From Streptosporangium saharense (GTDB lineage: Bacteria > Actinomycetota > Actinomycetes > Streptosporangiales > Streptosporangiaceae), in the NCBI RefSeq assembly GCF_014203715.1, contig NZ_JACHJP010000007.1:62001-126000 (forward strand): a DNA stretch of 64,000 bases, read 5' to 3'. A program made the translations under genes and the position numbers. The notes beneath the pieces were generated by a model. That model made no database searches and was not told the origin of the DNA. It saw nothing but the letters and a program-made list of their open reading frames with translations. The stretch's first letter is position 1. Each line of letters begins with the position of its first letter. Shown here piece after piece: positions 7,831 through 16,301 of this stretch.

Positions 7831-7954
7831 ACCCTTTGACAAGTCATGACCGTTAAATCTTCATAGCACAGCGATAGGGGAGTTCTGGGAGACCCTTTCC
7901 TCGTGTCCGAACCGTTACGTTGACGGCGCACCCCCCGACACGAGGAGAGATCAC

Positions 7955-9331
7955 ATGCTCCGCAGAAATGCCGTGGCAGTGGGCGTCACGCTCGCCGCCG
8001 CGTTGGTAGCGACCCCCGCCCTCGCCTCCGCAACCACCGGCGCCGCCAGCGCCGATCCCCTTTACTCCGAGGCGAAGGTCCAGGCCGCCGCCGTCGTCAA
8101 GCCCGCTCCCGAGCTGGTCTCCGCGCTCACCCGCGACCTCGGCATCACCGGTGAGCAGGCCACCACCCGCCTGGTCAACGAGAGCGCGGCCTCCAAGGTC
8201 GAGCCCGTCGTCGCCCAGCAGCTCGGCGCCGCCTACGCCGGCACCTGGGTCACCGGCCCGACCTCCGAGCTGGTGGTCGCGACCAACGACTCCAAGCAGC
8301 TGACCACCATCCTCAAGACCGGCGCCCAGGCCAAGCTGGTCAAGCACTCCCTGGCCGCGCTCAACACCGCCCAGGCCGGTCTCGACCGGCGCGCCGCCGA
8401 GGCCAAGCCCGCCTCGGTGCACGCCTGGCACGTGGACGTCCGCAACAACACCGTGGTCGTGCTGGCCTCCAGCGTCGCCGCGGGCCAGGCCTTCGTCCAG
8501 GCCAGCGGCGTGGACAAGGCGCTGGTCAAGGTCGAGCAGTCGAGCGAGAAGCCCAGGACGTTCTACGACCTGCGCGGCGGCGACGCCTACTACATCGGCA
8601 GCGGCAGCCGCTGTTCGATCGGCTTCTCCGCCACCCGCGGCAGCCAGGGCGGCTTCGTCTCCGCCGGCCACTGCGGCCGGACGGGCGCCACGACCACCGG
8701 CTCCAACCGGGTCGCGCAGGGCACCTTCCAGGGCTCGGTCTTCCCGGGCAGCGACTACTCCTGGATCGCCACCAACTCCAACTGGACCCCGCGCGGCGTC
8801 GTCGTCCAGAACGGCGCCACGATCCCGGTGAACGGCTCGACCGTCGCCCAGGTCGGCTCCTCGGTCTGCCGCTCCGGCTCGACCACCGGCTGGCACTGCG
8901 GCACCGTCCAGCAGCTCAACAGCAGCGTCACCTACCAGGAGGGCACCGTCAGCGGTGTCACCCGCACCAGCGTCTGCGCCGAGCCCGGTGACTCCGGCGG
9001 CTCGTTCATCTCCGGCGACCAGGCCCAGGGCGTGACCTCCGGCGGCACGGGCAACTGCTCCTCCGGCGGCACGACCTACTTCCAGCCGGTCAACCCGATC
9101 CTGTCGGCGTACGGCCTCACCCTGGTCACCACCAACGGCGGCCCGAACCCGACCCCGACGCCCACCTCCACCACGACCCAGCAGCCCGGTGGCACCTGGG
9201 CGGCCTACACCGCCTACACCGCCGGTTCGACCGTGACCTACGGCGGCTCGACCTACCGCTGCCTGCAGTCGCACACCGCCTACCCCGGCTGGGAGCCGCC
9301 GAACGTCCCGGCCCTCTGGCAGCGCGTCTGA
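7955..9331 (+). CDS. Secreted S1 family serine protease (streptogrisin/alpha-lytic type) with carbohydrate-binding tail
   Basis: 458 residues. A signal peptide (about 1-28, ending PALASA) is followed by a pro-region of about 170 residues, as in alpha-lytic protease. The chymotrypsin-fold protease carries the triad His about 239 (SAGHCGR), Asp about 267 (SDYSWI) and Ser about 347 (GDSGGS). A Pro/Thr-rich linker then leads to a CBM5/12-like module with WAAYTAYTAGSTVTYGG and WEPPNVPALW. AGGAG precedes the ATG. It should be exported, self-processed and bound to chitin or a similar polymer while it digests protein. Confidence 0.95.
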   Translation: MLRRNAVAVGVTLAAALVATPALASATTGAASADPLYSEAKVQAAAVVKPAPELVSALTRDLGITGEQATTRLVNESAASKVEPVVAQQLGAAYAGTWVTGPTSELVVATNDSKQLTTILKTGAQAKLVKHSLAALNTAQAGLDRRAAEAKPASVHAWHVDVRNNTVVVLASSVAAGQAFVQASGVDKALVKVEQSSEKPRTFYDLRGGDAYYIGSGSRCSIGFSATRGSQGGFVSAGHCGRTGATTTGSNRVAQGTFQGSVFPGSDYSWIATNSNWTPRGVVVQNGATIPVNGSTVAQVGSSVCRSGSTTGWHCGTVQQLNSSVTYQEGTVSGVTRTSVCAEPGDSGGSFISGDQAQGVTSGGTGNCSSGGTTYFQPVNPILSAYGLTLVTTNGGPNPTPTPTSTTTQQPGGTWAAYTAYTAGSTVTYGGSTYRCLQSHTAYPGWEPPNVPALWQRV

Positions 9332-9360
9332 CACCGGTTCCCATCCATCGGCTCCACCCA

Positions 9361-9386
9361 GGGTCCGGCGCCTCGGCGCCGGGCCC
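9361..9386. terminator. Bidirectional terminator between protease and LacI gene
   Basis: GGGTCCGGCGCC (9361-9372) pairs with GGCGCCGGGCCC (9375-9386), with one G-U pair and a tight turn. It lies between convergent genes. Confidence 0.7.
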
Positions 9387-9394
9387 TCCCGCGT

Positions 9395-10384
9395 TCAGCC
9401 GACCGAGCCGCGTTCGCGCAGTTCGGGGGCCTGGACGATCCGGCGGCGCCGGGTGTTGCCGTCTGCCGCTGCCACCACCGTGCGCACGGCCGCGCGGACG
9501 ATGCCGTCGATGTCCCAGTCGACCGTGGTGAGCCCGGGGGTGAGCAGCCCCGACATCGGGTGGTCGTCGTAGCCCATCACCGACACCTCCGCGGGGATGC
9601 GCAGCCCCCGTTCCGCCGAGGCCGCGTAGACGCCGTAGGCGATCGAGTCCGCGAAGCAGAAGAACGCCCGGTGCCCGTCCGCGAGCATCGTGTCGGCCAC
9701 CCCGGTCGCCGCGGTGAGCGCCTGTGGCGCGGTGACGACCTCGATGTCCAGTCCCAGCCGCGCCGCCTCGGCCAGCACGTGCACGTCCGCGGGCCGGTCC
9801 GGGGTGCTCGCCCTGGTCGGGGTGAGTACGGCGATGCGCCCGTGTCCCCGTTCCCGCATGTGTTCGAGCGCCAGTGTGACCCCGGCCCGGTTGTCGAAGA
9901 CGACCTCCCCCGCGGTCCGCGAGCCCGCCAGGCCGTCGCCGATCGAGACGACGGGCAGGCTCTCGCACAGCTCGGGCCACACCTCGGCCGCCGGATCGAC
10001 CGGCTGCACGATCATGGCGTCCACCCGCTGGTCGCGTAGCTGCCTGGCCAGGGTCCGTTCCCGGTAGGGGTCGCCCGCGGCGTCCAGGATCAGCGCGTAG
10101 CGGTCGTTGTCCTTCAGCGCCCTGCCGATGCCGACCGCCAGGGCCTGCTGCCAGAGGTCCTCAAGCGAGCCGCAGAGCAGGCCGATCATCCCGGTCCTGC
10201 CGCTGGCCAGCGCGCGGGCGATCGGATCGGCCTCGTAGCCGAGTTCGGCGGCCACGCGCCGGACCCGCTCGATGGTCTCCTCGGACACCTGCATGCCGCG
10301 CAGGGCGTAGGAGACCGACGCCGGGGAGAGACCGGTGGCCTTCGCCACCTCACGTATAGTCGCTCGTTTCCGTGGCTGGGGCAC
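9395..10384 (-). CDS. LacI family transcriptional regulator
   Basis: 329 residues. The N-terminal HTH reads TIREVAKATGLSPASVSYALRG with the hinge helix near EADPIARAL. A periplasmic-binding-like ligand domain follows (MIGLLCGSLED, then the C-terminal MGYDDHPMSGLLTPGLTTVDWD). The start is GTG, after GGGTGG. It is divergent from the amidohydrolase-cysteine dioxygenase operon with palindromes between them, so autoregulation and control of that operon are likely. The ligand is unknown. Confidence 0.93.
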   Translation of the reverse strand: MPQPRKRATIREVAKATGLSPASVSYALRGMQVSEETIERVRRVAAELGYEADPIARALASGRTGMIGLLCGSLEDLWQQALAVGIGRALKDNDRYALILDAAGDPYRERTLARQLRDQRVDAMIVQPVDPAAEVWPELCESLPVVSIGDGLAGSRTAGEVVFDNRAGVTLALEHMRERGHGRIAVLTPTRASTPDRPADVHVLAEAARLGLDIEVVTAPQALTAATGVADTMLADGHRAFFCFADSIAYGVYAASAERGLRIPAEVSVMGYDDHPMSGLLTPGLTTVDWDIDGIVRAAVRTVVAAADGNTRRRRIVQAPELRERGSVG

Positions 10385-10466
10385 TTGTCCACCCTATGCC
10401 GGAACCCCCGTCTGAACAGGGGTCTGCAGTACATCGGGATGGTTCGGGGCATTGACTCCCATAAGG

Positions 10467-10499
10467 TGAAGCGCTTCACTGAAGCGGTTCACTGAACCG
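10467..10499. promoter_or_regulatory. Cluster of LacI operators in the divergent region
   Basis: Three overlapping dyads: TGAAGCGCTTCA (10467-10478, perfect), TGAAGCGGTTCA (10480-10491, near-perfect) and CGGTTCACTGAACCG (10485-10499, perfect 15-mer). The central CG of the first is typical of LacI-family sites. They lie 83-115 bp upstream of the lacI-type start and 81-113 bp upstream of the amidohydrolase start. Confidence 0.7.
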
Positions 10500-10532
10500 T
10501 GTCACCCCCCGGCGTAGTAAGGTCAAACCCGT

Positions 10533-10549
10533 TACCTATATTCTAGGTA
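10533..10549. promoter_or_regulatory. Dyad TACCTA-N5-TAGGTA with a -10-like TATATT
   Basis: A perfect 6-bp inverted repeat centred on an AT-rich TATATT (10537-10542), 31 bp upstream of the amidohydrolase GTG. It may be the -10 region of the operon and a second regulator site. No good -35 is seen. Confidence 0.45.
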
Positions 10550-10579
10550 GGGAATACCTCGAAAGGGAGGGGAGAAAAA

Positions 10580-11467
10580 GTGTCCGTCGACGTGCATCAG
10601 CACCTGTGGACGTCCGCGTTCGTCGACGCGCTGCGCCGCCGTACGGCACCGCCCCGCCTGGACGGCTGGACCCTGCACCTGGACGGCGAGCCCCCCTACG
10701 AGGTCGATCCCACCGACCACGACCTGGCCGTACGGCTGGCGCGCAACGAGGACCTCGAACTGGCGCTGGTCTCGCTCTCCAGCCCACTGGGCATCGAGAC
10801 GCTGCCTCCCGAGGAGGCCTGGCCCCTCATCGACGCCTACCACGACGACGCCCTGGCCCTGCCCGCCCCCTTCGGCGCGTGGGCGGCGGCCTGCCTCGGC
10901 GACATCGACCCGGACAGGCTCGCCAAGGCCCTCGACCAGGGGCTCGCCGGGCTCCAGCTACCCGCCACGGCCGTCGGCGACGCGGCGGGGCTGGCCGAGG
11001 TCGCTCCCCTGCTCGACGTGCTCGCCGAACGAGACCTGCCGCTCTTCGTGCACCCCGGCCCCGCCAGGACGCCCGTCGGGCCCGGCTGGTGGCCCGCGGT
11101 CGTGCCGTACGTCCAGCAGATGCACGCCTCGTGGTACGCCTTCGCCGCCTTCGGCCGCGCCCGCCACCCCGACCTGCGGGTCTGCTTCGCCCTGCTGGCC
11201 GGGCTCGCGCCGCTGCACTCGGAACGCCTGATCAACCGGGGCGGGCAGAGTCGCGGCCAGGTCGATCCCGACACCTTCCTTGAGACCTCCTCCTACGGTC
11301 CCCGCGCCATCGACGCCGTCATCCGTGAGCTCGGCATCGACGTCGTGGTCAACGGCTCCGACCAGCCGTACGCGACCGCACCCGACCCCGCGCTCGGCGA
11401 GGCCGCCAGGCACGCCATCGCGGTCACCAATCCCAGCCGTCTGTTGAACCGAAAGGAGTCGCGCTAG
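10580..11467 (+). CDS. Amidohydrolase family (metal-dependent TIM-barrel) protein
   Basis: 295 residues. The N-terminal VDVHQHLW is the HxH metal motif of amidohydrolase-2 proteins. Further likely ligands are His in PLFVHPGPARTPVG and Asp in DVVVNGSDQPY near the C terminus. The start is GTG after GGGAGGGGAG. The stop overlaps the GTG of a 19-codon leader, followed by cysteine dioxygenase, so the enzyme probably belongs to a sulfur/cysteine-related operon controlled by the divergent LacI protein. The substrate is unknown. Confidence 0.85.
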   Translation: MSVDVHQHLWTSAFVDALRRRTAPPRLDGWTLHLDGEPPYEVDPTDHDLAVRLARNEDLELALVSLSSPLGIETLPPEEAWPLIDAYHDDALALPAPFGAWAAACLGDIDPDRLAKALDQGLAGLQLPATAVGDAAGLAEVAPLLDVLAERDLPLFVHPGPARTPVGPGWWPAVVPYVQQMHASWYAFAAFGRARHPDLRVCFALLAGLAPLHSERLINRGGQSRGQVDPDTFLETSSYGPRAIDAVIRELGIDVVVNGSDQPYATAPDPALGEAARHAIAVTNPSRLLNRKESR

Positions 11468-11526
11468 TGAACGTGAACAAGTCCCAGGGCAGCGGGCGCT
11501 GCCGTCTCCTGGGAGGCATCCGATGA
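11467..11526 (+). CDS. Putative leader peptide (19 aa) upstream of cysteine dioxygenase
   Basis: GTG at 11467 shares its G with the amidohydrolase stop. The 19-residue frame has a single Cys codon (codon 12, TGC 11500-11502, between two Arg codons) and ends with a TGA that overlaps the next ATG (ATGA at 11523). It contains a hairpin: GGCAGC (11488-11493) with GCTGCC (11498-11503), enclosed by CCCAG (11483-11487) with CTGGG (11509-11513). The outer right arm covers part of the downstream Shine-Dalgarno GGGAGG (11511-11516). This is compatible with cysteine-responsive translation-coupled control, which is inference. Confidence 0.5.
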   Translation: MNVNKSQGSGRCRLLGGIR

Positions 11527-12050
11527 GCTTCGACGCCCTGCCCGAGCGCGCCCTCGACCGGCGTGAGCTTCGCGACCTGGTCGACGAGCTGGCGGCGGAC
11601 CCGTCACGCTGGGAGGACCAGGTGGACTTCCCCGAGGAGGGGGGCCGCCACTACGCCTCCCTCTACCGGGACGCCTACGTGGACGTGTGGCTGCTGTGCT
11701 GGCGCCCCGAGGACGACACGGGCTGGCACGACCACGACATCTCCTCGGGCGCGGTCCGGGTGGTCGCGGGAACGCTGCTGGAGTGCAACCCGCGCATCGG
11801 CGGCGAGCACCTGGAGACGGTGGTCTCGGCGGGTGAGTCGTTCTCCTTCGGGCCCGACCACATCCACCGGCTGACCGGGGCCGTGCACGGCAGCGTCTCG
11901 ATCCACGCCTACTCGCCGCCGCTGTGGCGTCTGGGTCAGTACTCGATCAGCGACACCGGGGTGATGCGCCGCGTCTCGGTGAGTTACGCCGACGAGCTGC
12001 GTCCGCTGGACGACGACCTCCAGGAGGCCGGCGCGGCCGCCGTCGCGTAG
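11523..12050 (+). CDS. Cysteine dioxygenase family protein
   Basis: 175 residues, cupin fold. The iron-binding histidines are visible in DDTGWHDHDISSGAVRV and DHIHRLTG. Cysteine dioxygenases oxidise L-cysteine to cysteine sulfinate with O2. GGGAGG lies 6 nt before the ATG. It is the last gene of the amidohydrolase operon and ends 6 bp from the convergent phosphodiesterase gene. Related 3-mercaptopropionate dioxygenase activity cannot be excluded. Confidence 0.88.
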   Translation: MSFDALPERALDRRELRDLVDELAADPSRWEDQVDFPEEGGRHYASLYRDAYVDVWLLCWRPEDDTGWHDHDISSGAVRVVAGTLLECNPRIGGEHLETVVSAGESFSFGPDHIHRLTGAVHGSVSIHAYSPPLWRLGQYSISDTGVMRRVSVSYADELRPLDDDLQEAGAAAVA

Positions 12051-12056
12051 CCGCTC

Positions 12057-13154
12057 CTACCGGATTCGATCCCTGACGGCCCTGGCGACGCCGGGGTCGT
12101 CGGAGAAGACACCGTCGAGTCCAAGCCGGTAGAGCCGTTCCAGCCACCCGGCCACGTCACCCGTCGCCCGTGGGTAGACGGGACTGGCCGGGTTCCCGGC
12201 CCGGAAGTCCACCGGGAGCTGGGAGTTCTCCGGCCTGACCGTCCAGGCGTGCACCAGCAGTCCCGCCCGGTGCGCGTCCTGGACGAGCGGCGTCGGCCGC
12301 TGGGTGCGTCCCTCCGCGTCGAGCGGCACGACCCGCCGGGTGTCCACCCCGATCCCGTCCGCGTAGCCCGCGACCTCCCGCAACCCCGCGGGGCTGACCA
12401 TGGTGTCGTAGGTGCGCGGATCCCCCGCCGCCGTCCAGTCGTACGGCGCGCCGGTCGCGTTGACCAGTTGGACCAGCGGCAACCTGGTCCGCTTCCGCAG
12501 ATCCCGCAGGTTCGCGGTCTCGAACGACTGGATGAACACCGGGTCGTGCCGCCCGCGCCAGCCGTACCGGCCGAGCACCTCAAGCAGCGGCTCCTCAAGC
12601 GACAGGCCGACGGAGTCGAAGTAGCTGGGGTGCTTGGTCTCCGGGTAGACCCCGACGCCGCTGCGCCGCGCCAGCCGTACGACCTCCTCGAAGGTCGGGA
12701 TCTGCGCGAGCCCGTCGAAGGCGGTGTTCTCCGGGCGCAGGTCGGGGATGCGCTCCTCGGCCCTGAGCGTCCTCAGCTCGGCCAGGGTGAAGTCCTCGGT
12801 GAACCACCCGGTGACGGCCCGCCCGTCGATGGTCTTGGTCGTACGGCGGGCCGCGAACTCGGGGTGGTTCTCCACGTCGGTGGTCGCGGCGATCTCGTTC
12901 TCGTGCCTGGCGACCAGCACGTGGTCCTTCGTCGAGACCAGGTCGGGCTCGATGTAGTCGGCGCCGAGCGCGATCGCGGTCTCGTAGGAGAGCAGGGTGT
13001 GCTCGGGGCGGTGGGCGCTGGCGCCCCGGTGGCCGATGACGACGGGGTCCTGGGCCCGGCGCTCGGCCGTCGCGGGCCGGGGCTGCTGGACCAGGACCAC
13101 GGCGCTACCGGTGACGAGGACGGCCAGCGCGATGGCCGAGAGCCTGCGGATCAT
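12057..13154 (-). CDS. Secreted glycerophosphodiester phosphodiesterase
   Basis: 365 residues with a signal peptide (LSAIALAVLVTGSAVVLV, cleavage near PATA). The GDPD motif GHRGASAHRPEHT gives the catalytic His, and YIEPDL the metal-binding Glu. Further family blocks are IPTFEEVVRLA and GVYPETKHPSYF. It hydrolyses glycerophosphodiesters to glycerol 3-phosphate and an alcohol, probably outside the membrane. ATG 13154 was chosen to give a normal signal peptide; no clear ribosome site precedes it, and a GTG 21 codons upstream is open. Confidence 0.9.
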   Translation of the reverse strand: MIRRLSAIALAVLVTGSAVVLVQQPRPATAERRAQDPVVIGHRGASAHRPEHTLLSYETAIALGADYIEPDLVSTKDHVLVARHENEIAATTDVENHPEFAARRTTKTIDGRAVTGWFTEDFTLAELRTLRAEERIPDLRPENTAFDGLAQIPTFEEVVRLARRSGVGVYPETKHPSYFDSVGLSLEEPLLEVLGRYGWRGRHDPVFIQSFETANLRDLRKRTRLPLVQLVNATGAPYDWTAAGDPRTYDTMVSPAGLREVAGYADGIGVDTRRVVPLDAEGRTQRPTPLVQDAHRAGLLVHAWTVRPENSQLPVDFRAGNPASPVYPRATGDVAGWLERLYRLGLDGVFSDDPGVARAVRDRIR

Positions 13155-13249
13155 GATCTGAACGGTAGGCCGGGAAGGTGGCCGCCGGGTGCCAAGGACA
13201 CGACGGCGACCGCACACCCGGGTGACCGCCCGGGGGACCCGCCTCAGAA

Positions 13250-14710
13250 TCAGAAGGGGTAGCCCGCGATCTCCCCCTGCACCGTCACCCAGCGGGTCTC
13301 GGTGAACGCCTCGACGTTGGCCCTGGCGCCGCCGAAGCGCGAGCCCGTGCCCGAGGCGCCAAGGCCACCGAACGGCGCCACGGCCTCGTCGTCGACCGTC
13401 TGGTCGTTCACGTGGACGATCCCGGTGGGGATGAGGTCGGCCAGCGCCAGGCCCCGCATCGCGTCCCCGGTGAGGATGCCCAGCGACAGGCCGTACTCGC
13501 TGTCGGAGGCCAGCGCGGCGGCCTCCTCGGCCGTGGAGAACGGCACGACCGGCGCGACCGGGCCGAACACCTCCTGGGCGAAGGCGGGGGCGCCCACGGG
13601 CAGGTCGGCGAGCACCGTGGGCCGGTAGAACAGGTCCTCGTAGGTGCCCCCGGCCGCCAGCCTCGCCCCGGCCTCGACGCTGCCGGTGACCAGGGCGTGG
13701 ACCTTGTCACGCTGCCCGGCGTCGATCAGTGGGCCGAGCGCGACCTGCCCTCCGGCCGGGTCGCCGACGGGCAGGCGCTCGGCCTTCTCCGCCAGGCGCG
13801 CGACGTACTCCTCCGCGATCGAGGAGTGCACCAGGTGACGGCCCGTCGTCATGCAGATCTGCCCCTGGTGCAGGAACGAGCCCCACGCCGCCGCGGAGAC
13901 GGCCCGGTCGAGGTCGGCGTCCTCAAGGACGATCAGCGCGGAGTTGCCGCCGAGCTCCAGGTGGGCGCGCTTGAGCAGCCGCCCGCACGCCTCGCCGATC
14001 CCGCGTCCGGCCGAGGTCGAACCGGTGAAGGAGATCACCGGAACCAGCGGGTCGCCGACCAGCGCCTGGCCCGCCTCGACGCCGCCGGGCAGCACGTGGA
14101 GCAGCCCCTTGGGCAGTCCGGCCTCCTCGAAGACCCGGGCGATCGAGAAGCCACCGGAGACCGCGGTGCGCGGGTCCGGCTTGAGGATCACCGCGTTGCC
14201 CAGCGCGAGCGCGGGGGCGACCGAGCGGATACCGAGGATCAGCGGGAAGTTGAACGGCGAGATCACCCCCACGACGCCGACGGGGACGCGCCGGGCCATG
14301 CTGAGCCGCTTCTTGGCGGTCGGCAGGATCTCCCCCAGCGGCTGGGAGGCCAGCGCGGCGGCCTCGTAGCACTCCTGGGCCGCGATGTGCGTCTCGACGC
14401 CCGCCTTCGCGCGGACGGACCCGGCCTCGCGGACCAGCCAGTCCTGGATCTCCTGCTCGTGCTCCTCGAACAGCCGCCCCGCCCGCCGCAGCACCGCCGC
14501 CCGCTCCTCGAAGGAGGTGGCCGCCCACTCCCGCTGAGCCCGTACGGCCAGCACGGCCGCCGCCGCCACGTCCCGCGCGTCCGCCACGCCGGCCCGCCCC
14601 AGCTCGGCGCCGGTCGCGGGCTCGACGACCGCCGCGTCCCCGCCGTGCGGAGTGGTCCACCCGTCCCCGTAGACCAGTCCCGTCCACGTCTTTGCGTCCA
14701 TCAGCGTCAT
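13250..14710 (-). CDS. Aldehyde dehydrogenase family protein
   Basis: 486 residues. NAD-binding blocks are SPFNFPLILGIRSVAPALALGN and SFTGSTSAGRGIGEACG. The active-site Glu is in LELGGNS, the nucleophilic Cys in HQGQICMTTGR, and the C-terminal motif EVFGPVAPVVPF is present. The sequence resembles benzaldehyde/vanillin dehydrogenases, but the substrate is not certain. GGGAGA precedes the ATG. It lies 95 bp downstream of the phosphodiesterase start on the same strand. Confidence 0.93.
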   Translation of the reverse strand: MTLMDAKTWTGLVYGDGWTTPHGGDAAVVEPATGAELGRAGVADARDVAAAAVLAVRAQREWAATSFEERAAVLRRAGRLFEEHEQEIQDWLVREAGSVRAKAGVETHIAAQECYEAAALASQPLGEILPTAKKRLSMARRVPVGVVGVISPFNFPLILGIRSVAPALALGNAVILKPDPRTAVSGGFSIARVFEEAGLPKGLLHVLPGGVEAGQALVGDPLVPVISFTGSTSAGRGIGEACGRLLKRAHLELGGNSALIVLEDADLDRAVSAAAWGSFLHQGQICMTTGRHLVHSSIAEEYVARLAEKAERLPVGDPAGGQVALGPLIDAGQRDKVHALVTGSVEAGARLAAGGTYEDLFYRPTVLADLPVGAPAFAQEVFGPVAPVVPFSTAEEAAALASDSEYGLSLGILTGDAMRGLALADLIPTGIVHVNDQTVDDEAVAPFGGLGASGTGSRFGGARANVEAFTETRWVTVQGEIAGYPF

Positions 14711-14762
14711 GGGATCTCCCGTCGTCGAGGCATGGCGGTGGCGGGACGTTCAAAAATGAACA

Positions 14763-14779
14763 TTCGTCCGCAGAACGAA
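14763..14779. promoter_or_regulatory. Small dyad TTCGT-N7-ACGAA in the divergent region
   Basis: A 5-bp inverted repeat in an AT-richer patch between the aldehyde dehydrogenase and HAD genes. It could be an operator. Confidence 0.25.
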
Positions 14780-14838
14780 CTTACACATACAGGACGGCTG
14801 CTGACCACGGTCTTCTCACCGATGGTGATAACACCTCA

Positions 14839-14844
14839 TACGAT
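14839..14844 (+). promoter_or_regulatory. -10 box TACGAT of a leaderless gene
   Basis: TACGAT ends 7 nt before the GTG at 14852, so the start codon would be at or next to +1. The -35 region is weak. Confidence 0.45.
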
Positions 14845-14851
14845 GTGATTC

Positions 14852-15565
14852 GTGCGCACTCTTGTCCTCTGGGATATTGACCACACCCTGCTCGCCGTCG
14901 GCCCGTTGACCAGAACGATCTACGAGAGCGCGTTCACCACCGTGACGGGCCAGACCCTGGCCGCGCACGGGGTTCCCTCCTTCGCCGGGAGGACCGACCG
15001 GGCCATCATCACCGAGACCCTGCTGATGCACGGCATCGAGACGTCGGAGCCGCTGCTCCAGCGTCTCTGCCACGAGTTCGCCACCGGTTTCGGCGCACGC
15101 ATCCAGGAGATCCGCGAACACGGCCGCGTCCTGCCCGGCGCCAGGGAGGCGCTCAAGGCCCTGGCGAACCGCACCGACGTGGTCCAGTCCGTGCTCACCG
15201 GCAACATGCGGCCCATCGCGATCAGCAAGCTCGCGGCGTTCTCCCTGGACGAGTACGTGGACTTCGAGGTCGGCGCCTACGGCCTCGACCACGGCGAACG
15301 CGCCCCCCTGGTACGGCTCGCACAACTACGGGCGGCCGAGAAGTACGGCGAGCCGTTCGACGAGCACAGCACCGTCCTGGTCGGCGACACCCCGCACGAC
15401 GTCCGCGCCGGACACCACGGCGGAGCCAGGGTCGTCGCGGTCGCCACGGGAGCCAGCGACGAGGCGACCCTACGCCAGGTAGGCGCCGAACTGGTCCTCC
15501 CCGACCTGTCCGACACCCCCACCGTAATCACCTCAATCCTCGGCACCGCCTCTGAGCCATCATGA
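14852..15565 (+). CDS. HAD family hydrolase
   Basis: 237 residues. Motif I is VLWDIDHTLLAVG; the Ser/Thr motif II lies in SVLTGNMRP and the acidic motif IV in VLVGDTPHDVRAG. This is the phosphoglycolate-phosphatase-like branch with a helical cap. The GTG has no Shine-Dalgarno and probably opens a leaderless mRNA. The substrate is unknown. Confidence 0.9.
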   Translation: MRTLVLWDIDHTLLAVGPLTRTIYESAFTTVTGQTLAAHGVPSFAGRTDRAIITETLLMHGIETSEPLLQRLCHEFATGFGARIQEIREHGRVLPGAREALKALANRTDVVQSVLTGNMRPIAISKLAAFSLDEYVDFEVGAYGLDHGERAPLVRLAQLRAAEKYGEPFDEHSTVLVGDTPHDVRAGHHGGARVVAVATGASDEATLRQVGAELVLPDLSDTPTVITSILGTASEPS

Positions 15566-15590
15566 AAGGCCCGTTCCCGGAACCGCCCCT

Positions 15591-15875
15591 GTGTCAGACT
15601 CCTGTCCTGTGCGGCGGGTCCACATAGCGGAGATCGTCATCCCCGACGGGATCGAGAGCAAGATCCGCAGCAAGCACAACCTGACGGGCGAGGATGTCCG
15701 CGAGTCCCTCATCTATGGCAAGAATGTCCAGGGTGAGGAGCAGTACCACGAACGCTACGGCTGGCGTCTGCTCGTCCGTGGCGAGACCTTCGACGGGATC
15801 AGGTTCCAAGCATGGCTGTACGAAATCGACAAGACTGAAGGAACGTACCGCCTCGGCACCGCCTACGAGCAGTAG
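15591..15875 (+). CDS. Small protein with BrnT/DUF4258-like features
   Basis: 94 residues. The order SKIRSKHNLTGEDVRESLIYGK, then YGWRLLVRGETFDGIRFQAW and YRLGTAYE, resembles small RelE-fold toxin-like families (BrnT, DUF4258): a helix with a basic-His pair, then strands with R and G. This is pattern-level similarity only. Two GTG starts are possible (15591 and 15609); neither has a clear ribosome site. It lies 21 bp before the next gene. A role as a toxin is inference. Confidence 0.6.
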   Translation: MSDSCPVRRVHIAEIVIPDGIESKIRSKHNLTGEDVRESLIYGKNVQGEEQYHERYGWRLLVRGETFDGIRFQAWLYEIDKTEGTYRLGTAYEQ

Positions 15876-15896
15876 GCGACAGCTGGAAAACTGGGC

Positions 15897-16301
15897 ATGA
15901 TGACAGGTGTGGACATGAGACCGGACACGAGCGGAAGCGACATCGGAGCCGTGGAGATCACGCGGCCGGCGCGCACACTTCATGTCGTGTTCCGTCATAC
16001 CGGCAACGGCTGGCAGGCCGGTTCCCCTGACCTGAGGAGACTCGACGAGAGCGGCGACAGCCTCACCGAGGTCGTGCGCAGGACGCGTGCCCGCTTGGAA
16101 TCGTGGCTGGACCCGACGGTGCGTGTCGTCGAGACGGTGGCGGCGCCCTGTTCCAGACCCTCGTCCCTTGAGTTGGACATGGTGTGGACGAACGGGCAGA
16201 AGTCTCTCGTCGCCCTTGTCGGGCCTGCTCTTCGTCGTACCAAGGCAACGCCGCACATGTACGTCAGTGTCGAGCAGAGCCCGGTGCGAGTGAGCGCTTG
16301 A
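15897..16301 (+). CDS. Small protein with a HicB-like N-terminal half
   Basis: 134 residues. The block HVVFRHTGNGWQAGSPDLRRLDESGDSLTEVVRRTRARLESWL follows the HicB antitoxin layout: strand, G-W-A, P-D-L, G-D-S/T, helix. The C-terminal half is unrecognised. Start ATG 15897; ATG 15915 is an alternative. Its stop overlaps the next ATG (TGATG at 16299-16303), so the next gene is translationally coupled. Confidence 0.6.
   Translation: MMTGVDMRPDTSGSDIGAVEITRPARTLHVVFRHTGNGWQAGSPDLRRLDESGDSLTEVVRRTRARLESWLDPTVRVVETVAAPCSRPSSLELDMVWTNGQKSLVALVGPALRRTKATPHMYVSVEQSPVRVSA

Larger units (their letters stand above)
7643..7954. other. Intergenic region before the secreted protease
   Basis: No gene is visible. 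It holds a terminator for the upstream gene at 7657-7687 and an operator-like palindrome at 7818-7830 near TTGAC words that may be part of the protease promoter. I could not settle a -10 box. Confidence 0.5.
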
